14,539 nucleotides of DNA. It comes from JBQTJN01 sp052387095. Lineage in GTDB: Bacteria; Pseudomonadota; Alphaproteobacteria; Micavibrionales; Micavibrionaceae. Position numbers and translations under genes: made by a program. Where the stretch lies: NCBI GenBank assembly GCA_052387095.1, contig JBQTJN010000031.1, positions 1 through 14,539 of the forward strand, read 5' to 3'. Within the stretch, counting starts at the first letter, position 1. Each line of letters starts with the position of its first letter. The notes under the pieces are model-generated. The model worked only from the letters and a program-made list of their open reading frames with translations, was not told the origin of the DNA and made no database searches. This document shows, piece after piece, positions 1-6,753 of the stretch.

Positions 1-97
1 GGATCCTGACTTTTATCAGGATGCGAGGCACTTTCGTCAGGATCCATATGCATCCCGGATCAAGTCCGGGATGCAAAGGCAGTTTGGGATGCAAGAC
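1..97. repeat. two diverged tandem palindromic repeat units
   Basis: Unit 1 has inverted arms ATCCTGA (3-9) and TCAGGAT (16-22) followed by GCGAGGCACTTT. Unit 2 has perfect 10-bp arms GCATCCCGGA (50-59) and TCCGGGATGC (65-74) around TCAAG, followed by GCAAAGGCAGTTT. A further GGGATGC lies near 87-93. The outer ends 1-10 and 36-45 (GGATCCTGAC / GTCAGGATCC) also form an inverted repeat. The two units share the tail GGATGCrArGGCAsTTT about 50 bases apart, and their stems differ on both arms so that pairing is kept. Elements with a CCGGATCAAGTCCGG core are common intergenic repeats in Alphaproteobacteria. No coding frame is evident here. Confidence 0.7.
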
Positions 98-101
98 AAT
101 T

Positions 102-130
102 TTGTTATGCTTTAAATTAGATACTATAAT
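102..130 (+). promoter_or_regulatory. sigma-70-type promoter of the ETF-QO gene
   Basis: The -35 hexamer TTGTTA (102-107) is separated by 17 bases from a perfect -10 TATAAT (125-130). Transcription would start near 137, only about 12 bases before the ATG at 149, giving a very short leader that begins at the AAAGG ribosome-binding site (137-141). Confidence 0.65.
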
Positions 131-148
131 AACGGCAAAGGCCAATCC

Positions 149-1768
149 ATGACAACCTCCCTACGATCCGACCGTGAAAACATGGAATATGATGTTGTCA
201 TCATCGGCGCCGGGCCGGCCGGCCTGGCTTGTGCCGTCCGCCTCAAGCAACTCTCCCCCGATAAAACCGTCTGCATCCTCGAGAAAGGTGCGGAAGTCGG
301 CGCTCATATAATGTCGGGCGCCGCCATTGAGCCACGCGCCCTGGATGAACTGATCCCGGATTGGCGCGATAAATCCCCGCCTTTGACCACGAAGGCCGGG
401 AAAGACGCGTTTGTTTTTCTGACAAAAACCAAAGCCTTCCGCCTGCCAACCCCGCCGCAGATGCATAACGGCGGTAATTATATCGGTTCTCTTGGCAATC
501 TCTGCCGCTGGCTGGCGGAACAGGCCGAAAGCATCGGCGTTGAAATTTTTCCCGGCTTCGCTGCTGCCGAAGTTCTCTATAATGCGGAAGGCCGCGTCAT
601 CGGTGTTGCCACCGGCGATGTCGGCATCAACCGCACGGGCGAAAGAACGGAACATTTCCAGCCCGGCATGGAGCTGCATGCGAAACAAACCGTCTTTGCT
701 GAAGGCTGCCACGGCTCGCTGACAAAAACGCTGATCAAAAAATTTGATCTCCGCAAGAACAGCGATCCGCAGACCTACGCCCTCGGCATTAAAGAGCTTT
801 GGGAAATCGACCCCGCGAAACACAAGCCGGGCGCGGCAATGCATTCGATCGGATGGCCACTCGATACAAAAACCTATGGCGGTTCATGGCTCTATCATTT
901 CGGCGATAATCTCGTCTCTATCGGTTTTGTCATCGGCCTCGATTACCAGAACCCGTATCTTTACCCGTTCAAGGAAATGCAACGCTTCAAAACCCATTCC
1001 GCCATCCGCCCAACGCTCGAAGGCGGACGCCGCATCGCTTACGGTGCGCGCGCACTGGTCGAGGGCGGGTTCCAGTCGCTGCCAAAACTGACGTTCCCGG
1101 GCGGACTGCTGATCGGCGACACGGCCGGCTTTCTCAATGTGCCGAAAATCAAGGGCACGCATACCTCTATGAAATCAGGCATGGTCGCCGCAGAGGCGCT
1201 CTCAAAAAATCTTGAGGGCGAATGCATCGCCTACCCGGACAGGCTCAAATCCTCCTGGGCCTGGAAAGAACTGAAAAAAGTCCGTAATATCCGCCCCGGC
1301 TTCCATCATGGCCTGCTTATCGGGCTTATCAATGCCGCCATCGAAACTTTGACAGGCGGCCTGCTGCCCCGCACGCTCCGCAACCATGCCGACCACTGGC
1401 AGCTGAAAAAAGCGGCGGACTGCCAGAAAATCGATTACCCGAGGCCGGACGGCATCCTGACCTTCGACATTCTCTCCTCGGTCCAGCTGTCCAACACTAA
1501 CCACGCCGAGGATCAGCCCACCCACCTGCAGCTGAAAGACCCCGGGATTCCCATCGGTCAAAACCTGCCGCTTTACGATGAGCCTGCCCAGCGCTATTGC
1601 CCGGCGGCAGTTTATGAAGTTGTAACAGACCCTTCCGGCGCGCCCAGATTCCAGATCAACGCCCAGAACTGCGTCCACTGTAAAACCTGCGATATCAAGG
1701 ACCCGGCCCAAAACATAAACTGGGTAGTTCCCCAGGGTGGCGACGGTCCGAATTATCCAAATATGTAA
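149..1768 (+). CDS. electron transfer flavoprotein-ubiquinone oxidoreductase (ETF-QO)
   Basis: This enzyme passes electrons from reduced ETF (fed by acyl-CoA and amino-acid dehydrogenases) to ubiquinone at the inner membrane, using FAD and one 4Fe-4S cluster. The 539 residues match the usual bacterial length. The dinucleotide-binding GAGPAG motif is at residues 20-25. The family-typical TYGGSWLYH and the GDTAGFLN segment that closes the FAD site are both present. The C-terminal ferredoxin-like part carries the four cluster cysteines C484, C508, C511 and C514 (NCVHCKTC). Start choice: ATG 149 has AAAGG seven bases upstream, and the RENMEYDVV N-terminus resembles that of alphaproteobacterial homologues. 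An internal ATG at 182 is the alternative. The gene has its own promoter and the TPR gene follows after 49 bases. No ETF subunits are in view. Confidence 0.97.
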   Translation: MTTSLRSDRENMEYDVVIIGAGPAGLACAVRLKQLSPDKTVCILEKGAEVGAHIMSGAAIEPRALDELIPDWRDKSPPLTTKAGKDAFVFLTKTKAFRLPTPPQMHNGGNYIGSLGNLCRWLAEQAESIGVEIFPGFAAAEVLYNAEGRVIGVATGDVGINRTGERTEHFQPGMELHAKQTVFAEGCHGSLTKTLIKKFDLRKNSDPQTYALGIKELWEIDPAKHKPGAAMHSIGWPLDTKTYGGSWLYHFGDNLVSIGFVIGLDYQNPYLYPFKEMQRFKTHSAIRPTLEGGRRIAYGARALVEGGFQSLPKLTFPGGLLIGDTAGFLNVPKIKGTHTSMKSGMVAAEALSKNLEGECIAYPDRLKSSWAWKELKKVRNIRPGFHHGLLIGLINAAIETLTGGLLPRTLRNHADHWQLKKAADCQKIDYPRPDGILTFDILSSVQLSNTNHAEDQPTHLQLKDPGIPIGQNLPLYDEPAQRYCPAAVYEVVTDPSGAPRFQINAQNCVHCKTCDIKDPAQNINWVVPQGGDGPNYPNM

Positions 1769-1786
1769 GAAATCCCGCTTGTTTTA

Positions 1787-1795
1787 TGCTATAAT
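1787..1795 (+). promoter_or_regulatory. extended -10 promoter before the TPR gene
   Basis: TGC-TATAAT is a perfect extended -10 element (TG at 1787-1788, TATAAT at 1790-1795) in the 49-base gap after ETF-QO. No good -35 is visible, as expected for extended -10 promoters. Transcription would begin near 1802. This supports ATG 1818 rather than the upstream in-frame ATG at 1737, which lies inside ETF-QO. Confidence 0.5.
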
Positions 1796-1817
1796 AAGAG
1801 CGATACCATCGGTGTTT

Positions 1818-3602
1818 ATGACGCGGAATTTAAGAAGCTCGGTTTGTGTTTTAGCGCTATGCATGTTCATGGCAGGCGCCGCCTTCGCGCAAAAAGATGC
1901 TGCCCCGCAGATCTTCCCGGAAGTCAAACCCGACCAGATCGCAGTGCCTCAGCCCGAGCTTGACCCCACCATTCCCGCTTATGCCCAAACCATGTCCGGC
2001 AATTATCTCTCCAGCATGTTTGCCCAGCGTCATCATGACTGGTCCAATGCCCGGCTCTATCTGAAAGATCTGCTCGGAGAAAATCCGGACGACCCGCAAC
2101 TTCTGAAGCGCGCCATGATCATCGCTGTCGGCTCGAACGAAATGAATCTCGGCATTGAATTCGCCCGCAAGGTGCAGGCAGTCGAAACAGACAACGCGAT
2201 GGCGCTTCTATTCCTCGCCACGCATGAATTTCATGAGAAAAATTACAAAGCTGCCAGTGACTATATTGTCAAAATGCCCAAGGACAGCCTCTCGGAATTT
2301 ATTATCCCGCTATGGAAGGCCTGGTCCTCGGCCGCGCAGGGGAAAAGCGATATTGCAGAACTGGATAAAAATATCATTCACATTAACCATGCTGTTCTGA
2401 TTTCCGATTACCTGAAAGACTACACCCAGTTGGAAACGCTCCTAAAAAATGCCCTGAAAAATCCAAATGTCTCAACAGGCGACAGGATGATCATTGCCGA
2501 CGTCTATGCCCATATGGGACAAGCTGAAAAAGCGCTGGAGCTATACAAAAAAACGCAAGTGGAATACCCCGATGAGCCATTGATTGTCCAAAAAATTGCC
2601 GCGCTCGCAACGAAAGATAAAATCGTCAATGTCGCACCTGTCTCATCACCGGAACAGGGCATGGCCACCGCCCTGCTCGACATGGCAAAACTTCTTTTTC
2701 AGGAATATTCAGACGACAGCGCACGCGTCTTCGCCAATCTCGCGCTTCATCTCGATCCAAAAATGATAGATGCCGATCTTTTGCTCGGCTCCATCACCGC
2801 GCGCAACGAACGCTATGACGAGGCAATTGATTACTACCGCAAGGTCCAGCCGGATAGCCCCTATTTCCTGGAGTCGCGCCGCAAGGCCGCCGATCTTTTA
2901 CTTGATGCCGGTCGGCAGGAAGAAGCGCTGAATGAACTGGCTACGCTGGCCTATGAGTACAAAGATACGAATTCCCTCATCCGCATCGGCGATGTCTACC
3001 GCCAGACAGATCAGTTCACCAAAGCGCTGGAAATTTACAACGAAGCCGCCATCAGACTGGGCGAACCGGTGCCGCCGGAATATTGGTATCTCTATTATGT
3101 GCGCGGCATTTCCAATGAGCGTGCCGGGAACTGGGATCTCGCGGAAAAAGATCTCAAAACCGCGCTTAAATTTCAGCCGGATCACCCCTATGTTCTGAAC
3201 TATCTCGGTTATGCCTGGGCAGATCAGGACAAGAATCTTGACAAAGCACTGGAGATGGTCATCAGGGCTTCTGAAATCCTGCCGGAGGATGGTTACATCA
3301 CCGACTCTCTCGGCTGGGTCTATTTCAAAATGGGCCAATACGAGGACGCCACCGCAACGCTTGAAAAAGCCGTGCAGCTTTTGCCGCAGGATCCAACGAT
3401 TAATGATCACCTCGGCGATGTGTACTGGCAGATCGGCCGCAAACGTGAAGCGCATTTCCAGTGGAACCGCGCCCGTAATTTCACCAAAGATGTAGCGCTG
3501 AAATCCGCACTTGCAGAAAAAATTGCCAACGGGCCCGAACCGATTGTGAAAGAAGCCAGCACACAAGCCGCTGGTCCTGCACCCCAGACCGCCACACCTT
3601 AA
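1818..3602 (+). CDS. exported tetratricopeptide-repeat (TPR) protein
   Basis: The product has 594 residues from ATG 1818. It begins with a signal peptide: Arg at residues 3 and 6, a hydrophobic core at 9-22, and probable cleavage after AFA at residue 24. That start is chosen over the in-frame ATG at 1737 because the signal peptide begins there and the promoter lies between the two. TPR-like helical pairs run from about 222 to 555. The best are 222-255 (GDRMIIADVYAHMGQAEKAL), 317-350, 351-384, 386-415, 422-455, 458-490, 492-525 and 528-555. The last three (LNYLGYAW, ITDSLGWVY, INDHLGDVYWQIGR) are strongly conserved in alphaproteobacterial homologues, which often sit beside ispE. The C-terminus is Ala/Pro-rich. 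It is probably a periplasmic or envelope-associated scaffold, but its partner is unknown. ispE follows after 8 bases, so the two are probably co-transcribed. Confidence 0.88.
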   Translation: MTRNLRSSVCVLALCMFMAGAAFAQKDAAPQIFPEVKPDQIAVPQPELDPTIPAYAQTMSGNYLSSMFAQRHHDWSNARLYLKDLLGENPDDPQLLKRAMIIAVGSNEMNLGIEFARKVQAVETDNAMALLFLATHEFHEKNYKAASDYIVKMPKDSLSEFIIPLWKAWSSAAQGKSDIAELDKNIIHINHAVLISDYLKDYTQLETLLKNALKNPNVSTGDRMIIADVYAHMGQAEKALELYKKTQVEYPDEPLIVQKIAALATKDKIVNVAPVSSPEQGMATALLDMAKLLFQEYSDDSARVFANLALHLDPKMIDADLLLGSITARNERYDEAIDYYRKVQPDSPYFLESRRKAADLLLDAGRQEEALNELATLAYEYKDTNSLIRIGDVYRQTDQFTKALEIYNEAAIRLGEPVPPEYWYLYYVRGISNERAGNWDLAEKDLKTALKFQPDHPYVLNYLGYAWADQDKNLDKALEMVIRASEILPEDGYITDSLGWVYFKMGQYEDATATLEKAVQLLPQDPTINDHLGDVYWQIGRKREAHFQWNRARNFTKDVALKSALAEKIANGPEPIVKEASTQAAGPAPQTATP

Positions 3603-3610
3603 AAAATTCT

Positions 3611-4444
3611 GTGACCGCATCAAAAACATACGCCGCATTGGCACCCGCCAAAATCAACCTGTCCCTGCACGTCAAGGGGAGGCTGGAAAATGACTATCAT
3701 GCGTTGGAGTCTCTCGTCGCCTTTGCCGATATCGGCGATCACATTGAAGTTTCTGAAAACTCCGGCCTTGATCTGGATTTCAAAGGACCGCACGAAAATT
3801 CTTTCCCCGGGTCTGACAAAAACGAAGGAAACCTCGTCATACGTGCGGCGCGCGCTCTTGCGCAAAACGCCGGAATCGAGCCGCGGGCGCATATTATCCT
3901 AACCAAAAACTTGCCCCTCGCCTCCGGTATCGGGGGAGGGTCATCGGATGCGGCGGCGACAATCAAATTGCTTTTAAAACTCTGGAATATCTCGCCGACT
4001 GAAAATTTTATTATGCCGCTTCTCGAAAAACTGGGCGCCGATGTGCCGATTTGCTATTACGGCCGCCCTGCGCGTATCACCGGCGCTGGCGAAAAATTTG
4101 AACCCGTAACCCTGCCCGAAAACACACCTCTCCTGCTCGTTAATCCCGGCAAACCGTGCCCAACACCGAATGTATTCAGGAATTTTTCTGCACTGGGTAC
4201 GCAGGCCGGGGAAAATCAGAATGATCTGCTCGAAGCCGCGCTGAAAATCGTGCCTGAAATTAAAGATGTTCTGAAAGCTTTGAAGACGCAGAATGGCCTG
4301 ACTTCTGCAGGCATGTCGGGCTCCGGCGCGACATGTTTCGGATTATTTGAAAAACAGAATGATGCAGAAATGGCCGCAGCCGTCCTGCAAAAACAATATC
4401 CATCATGGTGGGTGAAAGACGGGCTTTTGAACCCGTCAGCCTGA
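3611..4444 (+). CDS. ispE: 4-diphosphocytidyl-2-C-methyl-D-erythritol kinase (IspE)
   Basis: IspE is the ATP-dependent kinase that phosphorylates the 2-OH of CDP-methylerythritol in the MEP (non-mevalonate) isoprenoid pathway, in the cytoplasm. The 277 residues are near the usual ~280-290. GHMP-kinase motif 1 is APAKINLSLHV with catalytic Lys14. Motif 2, the ATP loop GGGSSDAA, is at 108-115. Catalytic Asp144 lies in LGADVPIC, and motif 3 (MSGSGATCFG) is at 235-244. The substrate-loop motif usually written GYH reads DYH here (28-30). The start is GTG, 8 bases after the TPR stop. No good Shine-Dalgarno is visible, so translation may be coupled to the upstream gene. The stop is one base from the convergent Sel1-repeat gene. 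Confidence 0.96.
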   Translation: MTASKTYAALAPAKINLSLHVKGRLENDYHALESLVAFADIGDHIEVSENSGLDLDFKGPHENSFPGSDKNEGNLVIRAARALAQNAGIEPRAHIILTKNLPLASGIGGGSSDAAATIKLLLKLWNISPTENFIMPLLEKLGADVPICYYGRPARITGAGEKFEPVTLPENTPLLLVNPGKPCPTPNVFRNFSALGTQAGENQNDLLEAALKIVPEIKDVLKALKTQNGLTSAGMSGSGATCFGLFEKQNDAEMAAAVLQKQYPSWWVKDGLLNPSA

Positions 4445-4445
4445 A

Positions 4446-5747
4446 CTAGGTGCGACCCGATTCCGCGATAACGCGGTCAATATCTTTCATTTCGATATTC
4501 AGCGTGCGCGCCAGCTGTTCCAGCGCCGATGTCGCTTCCGGACTGCCCTGATCGGCGGCGCGCTTGTACCACGCGAGTGCCTTTGACGGGTCCGCCCGGC
4601 CCAGCAGCGCATTCTCGTAAATCAAACCAAGATTATAAGACGCTTCGATCACACCCTGATCGGCGGCTCTTTCAAAATTTTCGACCGCGCGTGCGGGATC
4701 ATATTCGACGCCGGCACCCTCAATATAGGCAATGCCGAGATTGTACTGGGCTTCGGCATGATTCTGCGCGGCGGCGGCCTTGTACCAGTTCACCGCCTGT
4801 TTAAGATCTTTTTCAACGCCAAGCCCCTGATGATACATCACGCCAAGATTATATTGCGCATTCGCCATGCCACGCTCGGCCGCCTGACGAAACCAGAAAG
4901 CGGCGCGTGTGTAATCTTGTTCCAACTCACCTTTGGGCGATGCATAAAGTGCGCCGAGATTGTGCTGATCCTCCATAGAGCCGCTGAAAGCGCGCTCCTG
5001 CATATCCTTGAGCCCATTCGGCATGGCCGAATCCTCTTCAATCAGCCCATGGAGGTCCTGCGTCGGAATTGCGCCCGGCTCCAGGTTATTGAGAGCGGCG
5101 GCAACCGGATCTGGATCAGACCCCATCATGCGGTCAAGCTGTTCCTGATTTGTAAGATCAACTTTTTCCGTCCCTTGCGGAGTATTGTCTGTAATGCGGG
5201 ATGTTATGGGCACAAAGCCGCCCGTAGCTGCCATGAAAATCAGGCCGCCGACAACGAAGAGGCTGAGCACCGCCGCATAAATCGTAGTGAAATTAAATTC
5301 CCTCCGCTTGCCCTGCGCAGCCTCGGGCCGGGTATAAACTTTCCCTTGCGCGAGAACGCTCTCGCGGACGGAGCGCTTTTGTCCTTCCGCGCCCTTGAAC
5401 TGCAACAGCGCCTGGCGCGTCTTTTCAAATTCACCGCGTGTTTCCTGGAATACCGCCGCGACTTTCTTATCGAGATCCGACAGCGCGCGGTCATGGCCGA
5501 CGGTTTTTTGCTCAAGTGCCTCAATCAGGCCGCGGAAAGATTCAAGCCGCGCCTCGAAGCGCTCGGACTGTACCTGCGTGGTCTGGAGTTTTTCATTGAG
5601 CGAACGCAGCAGCGCGAGAATCTGCAGCTGTGTCTCGGCCCCCATAACCCGCGTATCGGGTGAAAAATCCTGGTCATCTTCGTGCGCCTCGTTCGTGTTA
5701 GCGCCTTTGAAAAAGACTTTGCCGTCGGATGTTTTCTTGAAGCTCAT
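4446..5747 (-). CDS. coiled-coil, single-TM protein with Sel1-like repeats
   Basis: This 433-residue protein has three parts. The charged N-terminal part (1-150) has heptad-like helices at about 38-118, probably a coiled coil. A single hydrophobic segment at about 154-176 (IYAAVLSLFVVGGLIFMAA) follows KRRE and is preceded by basic residues, so the N-terminus should be cytoplasmic. After a linker come four to five Sel1-like repeats at about 250-412, with the signatures YNLGVMYHQGLGV, AVNWYKAAAAQ, YNLGIAYIEGAGV and ALAWYKRAADQG. The layout of coiled coil, one TM and periplasmic Sel1 repeats recalls alphaproteobacterial polarity factors such as PodJ, but I see no sequence match that would justify that name. 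SD is weak (AGGGCG). The gene is monocistronic and convergent with ispE. Confidence 0.85.
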   Translation of the reverse strand: MSFKKTSDGKVFFKGANTNEAHEDDQDFSPDTRVMGAETQLQILALLRSLNEKLQTTQVQSERFEARLESFRGLIEALEQKTVGHDRALSDLDKKVAAVFQETRGEFEKTRQALLQFKGAEGQKRSVRESVLAQGKVYTRPEAAQGKRREFNFTTIYAAVLSLFVVGGLIFMAATGGFVPITSRITDNTPQGTEKVDLTNQEQLDRMMGSDPDPVAAALNNLEPGAIPTQDLHGLIEEDSAMPNGLKDMQERAFSGSMEDQHNLGALYASPKGELEQDYTRAAFWFRQAAERGMANAQYNLGVMYHQGLGVEKDLKQAVNWYKAAAAQNHAEAQYNLGIAYIEGAGVEYDPARAVENFERAADQGVIEASYNLGLIYENALLGRADPSKALAWYKRAADQGSPEATSALEQLARTLNIEMKDIDRVIAESGRT

Positions 5748-5937
5748 GCCGGAATCGCCCTGAAAAGTTACATGTAGTGAATTGGGATAACAAACTATAC
5801 CGAGTTTTGTAAAATAGATCCAGAAAAAAACAGCTCGCTAAGAGCCTAAAAAAGCAGGAGAAAACAGGGGCTTGCGTTGACGGAGCGTTTCGGTGTAGCG
5901 TTTCCCGACTTTTGAAAAATATCGCATTTTTCCCTGT
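5748..5937. other. intergenic region between Sel1-repeat gene and tRNA-Gln
   Basis: This 190-base divergent gap must hold the promoters of both neighbours. For the tRNA, a weak candidate is TTGCGT (5873-5878), 17 bases, then TAGCGT (5896-5901). An overlapping TTGACG (5877-5882) lacks a good -10 at proper spacing. For the Sel1-repeat gene, TATAGT is visible on the - strand at 5795-5800 without a convincing -35. No gene is recognised here. Confidence 0.35.
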
Positions 5938-6012
5938 TGGGGCGTCGCCAAGCGGTAAGGCACCGGTTTTTGGTACCGGCATTCCCAGGTTCGAATCCTG
6001 GCGCCCCAGCCA
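5938..6012 (+). tRNA. trnQ: tRNA-Gln (anticodon TTG)
   Basis: A full cloverleaf can be drawn. The acceptor stem is TGGGGCG (5938-5944) / CGCCCCA (6002-6008) with discriminator G6009 and encoded CCA (6010-6012). The D stem is GCC (5947-5949) / GGC (5959-5961). The anticodon stem is CCGGT / ACCGG around loop TTTTGGT (5968-5974), with anticodon TTG at 5970-5972. The T arm is CCAGG-TTCGAAT-CCTGG (5985-6001). TTG reads CAA and CAG glutamine codons, and the weak U-A first acceptor pair is typical of tRNA-Gln. It ends 41 bases before an intrinsic terminator and stands alone, with no other tRNA in the window. Confidence 0.97.
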
Positions 6013-6052
6013 TCAACATCCCATTGATTCTAAAGGATTTTTTGTTCTGCGC

Positions 6053-6078
6053 AAAAGCCCGCAAAGTGCGGGCTTTTT
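6053..6078 (+). terminator. intrinsic terminator of tRNA-Gln
   Basis: A GC-rich stem AGCCCGC (6056-6062) / GCGGGCT (6068-6074) surrounds loop AAAGT. It is flanked by A4 upstream and T5 downstream (6074-6078), the standard Rho-independent layout. Because both flanks are A/T runs, it could also act on the - strand. Confidence 0.85.
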
Positions 6079-6110
6079 GCTCGATTGTTTTCTCGCCACG
6101 CCACTGAGGT

Positions 6111-6143
6111 GAGAAAAAAGCCCGTAAAATAAGGCTTTTTCTC
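6111..6143 (-). terminator. possible bidirectional terminator downstream of mntR
   Basis: On the - strand, GAGAAAAAGCC and GGCTTTTTTCTC pair around a 10-base loop, with one extra base in one arm. The lower stem consists of A/T tracts, so a U tract follows the GC part in either direction. Distance from mntR is long, so this is only the best available candidate. Confidence 0.45.
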
Positions 6144-6324
6144 AGTTGCGAAATTTCCTGTGTGGCGAGACTTGCGCTGAGCAGAGTTAGCGATTGTTTT
6201 TTCTGCTCCAGCATCCAAACTAAATGACAATTTCAGTAAGAGATTTAGGCGTTCTTCCACAACCAGCGAATAACGGATTTTTAGCTCGCGGCCTTACTAT
6301 AACCTTACTTTGTCAGCCACAACC

Positions 6325-6753
6325 CTATGCCTTAAATTTCTTCATAATCTCCAGAGTTTGCGGACTGATATGGTGCTCGATGCCTTCAGCGTCGAACTCG
6401 GCTGTTTCGGGGTCGACGCCGAGCCGGATGAGAAACTCCAGTACGATATGGTGGCGTTCCTTGCATTTCTTTGCAAGCTTGCGGCCCTTGTCCGTCAGAA
6501 AAATGGAACGGTAAGGCTGGCTTGCAACATATCCCTCCTCCTTAAGGCGTGAAAGAATCTTGCTTGCCGTGGGATGCGACACCCCAAAACGCTTTGCCAG
6601 ATCGCTTAGGCGCGCTTCGTTCTGCGCCTCGATCAGGTCAGCGATCAACTCCACATAATCTTCCGCAGTTTCGGTCTGATGCGCCTTCCGCACCTTCGAA
6701 AACCACTGTGCCTGTATTTGGGCATCAACCAATTTGGGGCTGTTTTGTCCCAT
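6325..6753 (-). CDS. mntR: MntR, Mn(II)-dependent DtxR-family repressor
   Basis: MntR is a cytoplasmic metal sensor that, with Mn(II) bound, represses manganese importers. The 142 residues are close to the 142-155 of known MntR proteins. The winged helix-turn-helix is at about 46-90 (LSDLAKRFGVSHPTASKILSRL, then YRSIFLTDKG as the wing). The dimerisation/metal domain follows. All six ligands of the Bacillus MntR binuclear site have counterparts: D32, E35, H101, E123, E126 and H127 (EDYVELI, ERHHIV, AEGIEHH). The DtxR C-terminal SH3 domain is absent, as in MntR. It is the last gene of the sit operon. Its ATG lies 29 bases inside the sitD end, with AAAGGA seven bases upstream. Encoding the repressor in the operon it probably controls implies autoregulation. 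Confidence 0.93.
   Translation of the reverse strand: MGQNSPKLVDAQIQAQWFSKVRKAHQTETAEDYVELIADLIEAQNEARLSDLAKRFGVSHPTASKILSRLKEEGYVASQPYRSIFLTDKGRKLAKKCKERHHIVLEFLIRLGVDPETAEFDAEGIEHHISPQTLEIMKKFKA

Larger units (their letters stand above)
6013..6324. other. 312-base gene-free region with nested inverted repeats
   Basis: After the tRNA terminator the region holds three more inverted repeats. The outer arms are TCTCGCCAC (6091-6099) and GTGGCGAGA (6162-6170). Nested inside is GAGAAAAAAGCC (6111-6122) / GGCTTTTTCTC (6133-6143). Separately there is GAGCAGA (6179-6185) / TCTGCTC (6202-6208). CGATTGTTTT occurs twice, at 6082-6091 and 6191-6200. The 6111-6143 hairpin, read on the - strand, ends in a T run and is the nearest candidate terminator for the sit-mntR transcript, about 180 bases past the mntR stop. 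From 6209 to 6324 I see neither a gene nor a motif. Confidence 0.6.

Noticed and set aside
1..97. CRISPR array
   Set aside because: There are only two diverged palindromic units without regular spacers, and no cas genes.
161..844. A 227-codon open frame on the - strand within ETF-QO
   Set aside because: Shadow of a well-conserved FAD enzyme. No independent evidence of coding.
1737..1817. N-terminal extension of the TPR protein from ATG 1737
   Set aside because: This start lies inside ETF-QO, upstream of the extended -10 promoter, and would bury the signal peptide that begins at 1818.
2898..3644. A 248-codon open frame on the - strand
   Set aside because: It runs antisense to conserved TPR motifs and into ispE. 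The product has no recognisable features.
4758..5663. A 301-codon open frame on the + strand
   Set aside because: It is antisense to the Sel1-repeat gene, whose domains are clear. The predicted product has no recognisable domain and a composition typical of a reverse-frame shadow.
5938..6012. tRNA-Gln 3' end as an integration attachment site
   Set aside because: No second copy of the tRNA 3' end and no integrase gene are visible in the window.
5846..6260. Small open frames on the - strand over the tRNA and hairpin region
   Set aside because: They cross the tRNA gene and terminator. Their repeated peptide-like segments come from the inverted and direct DNA repeats.
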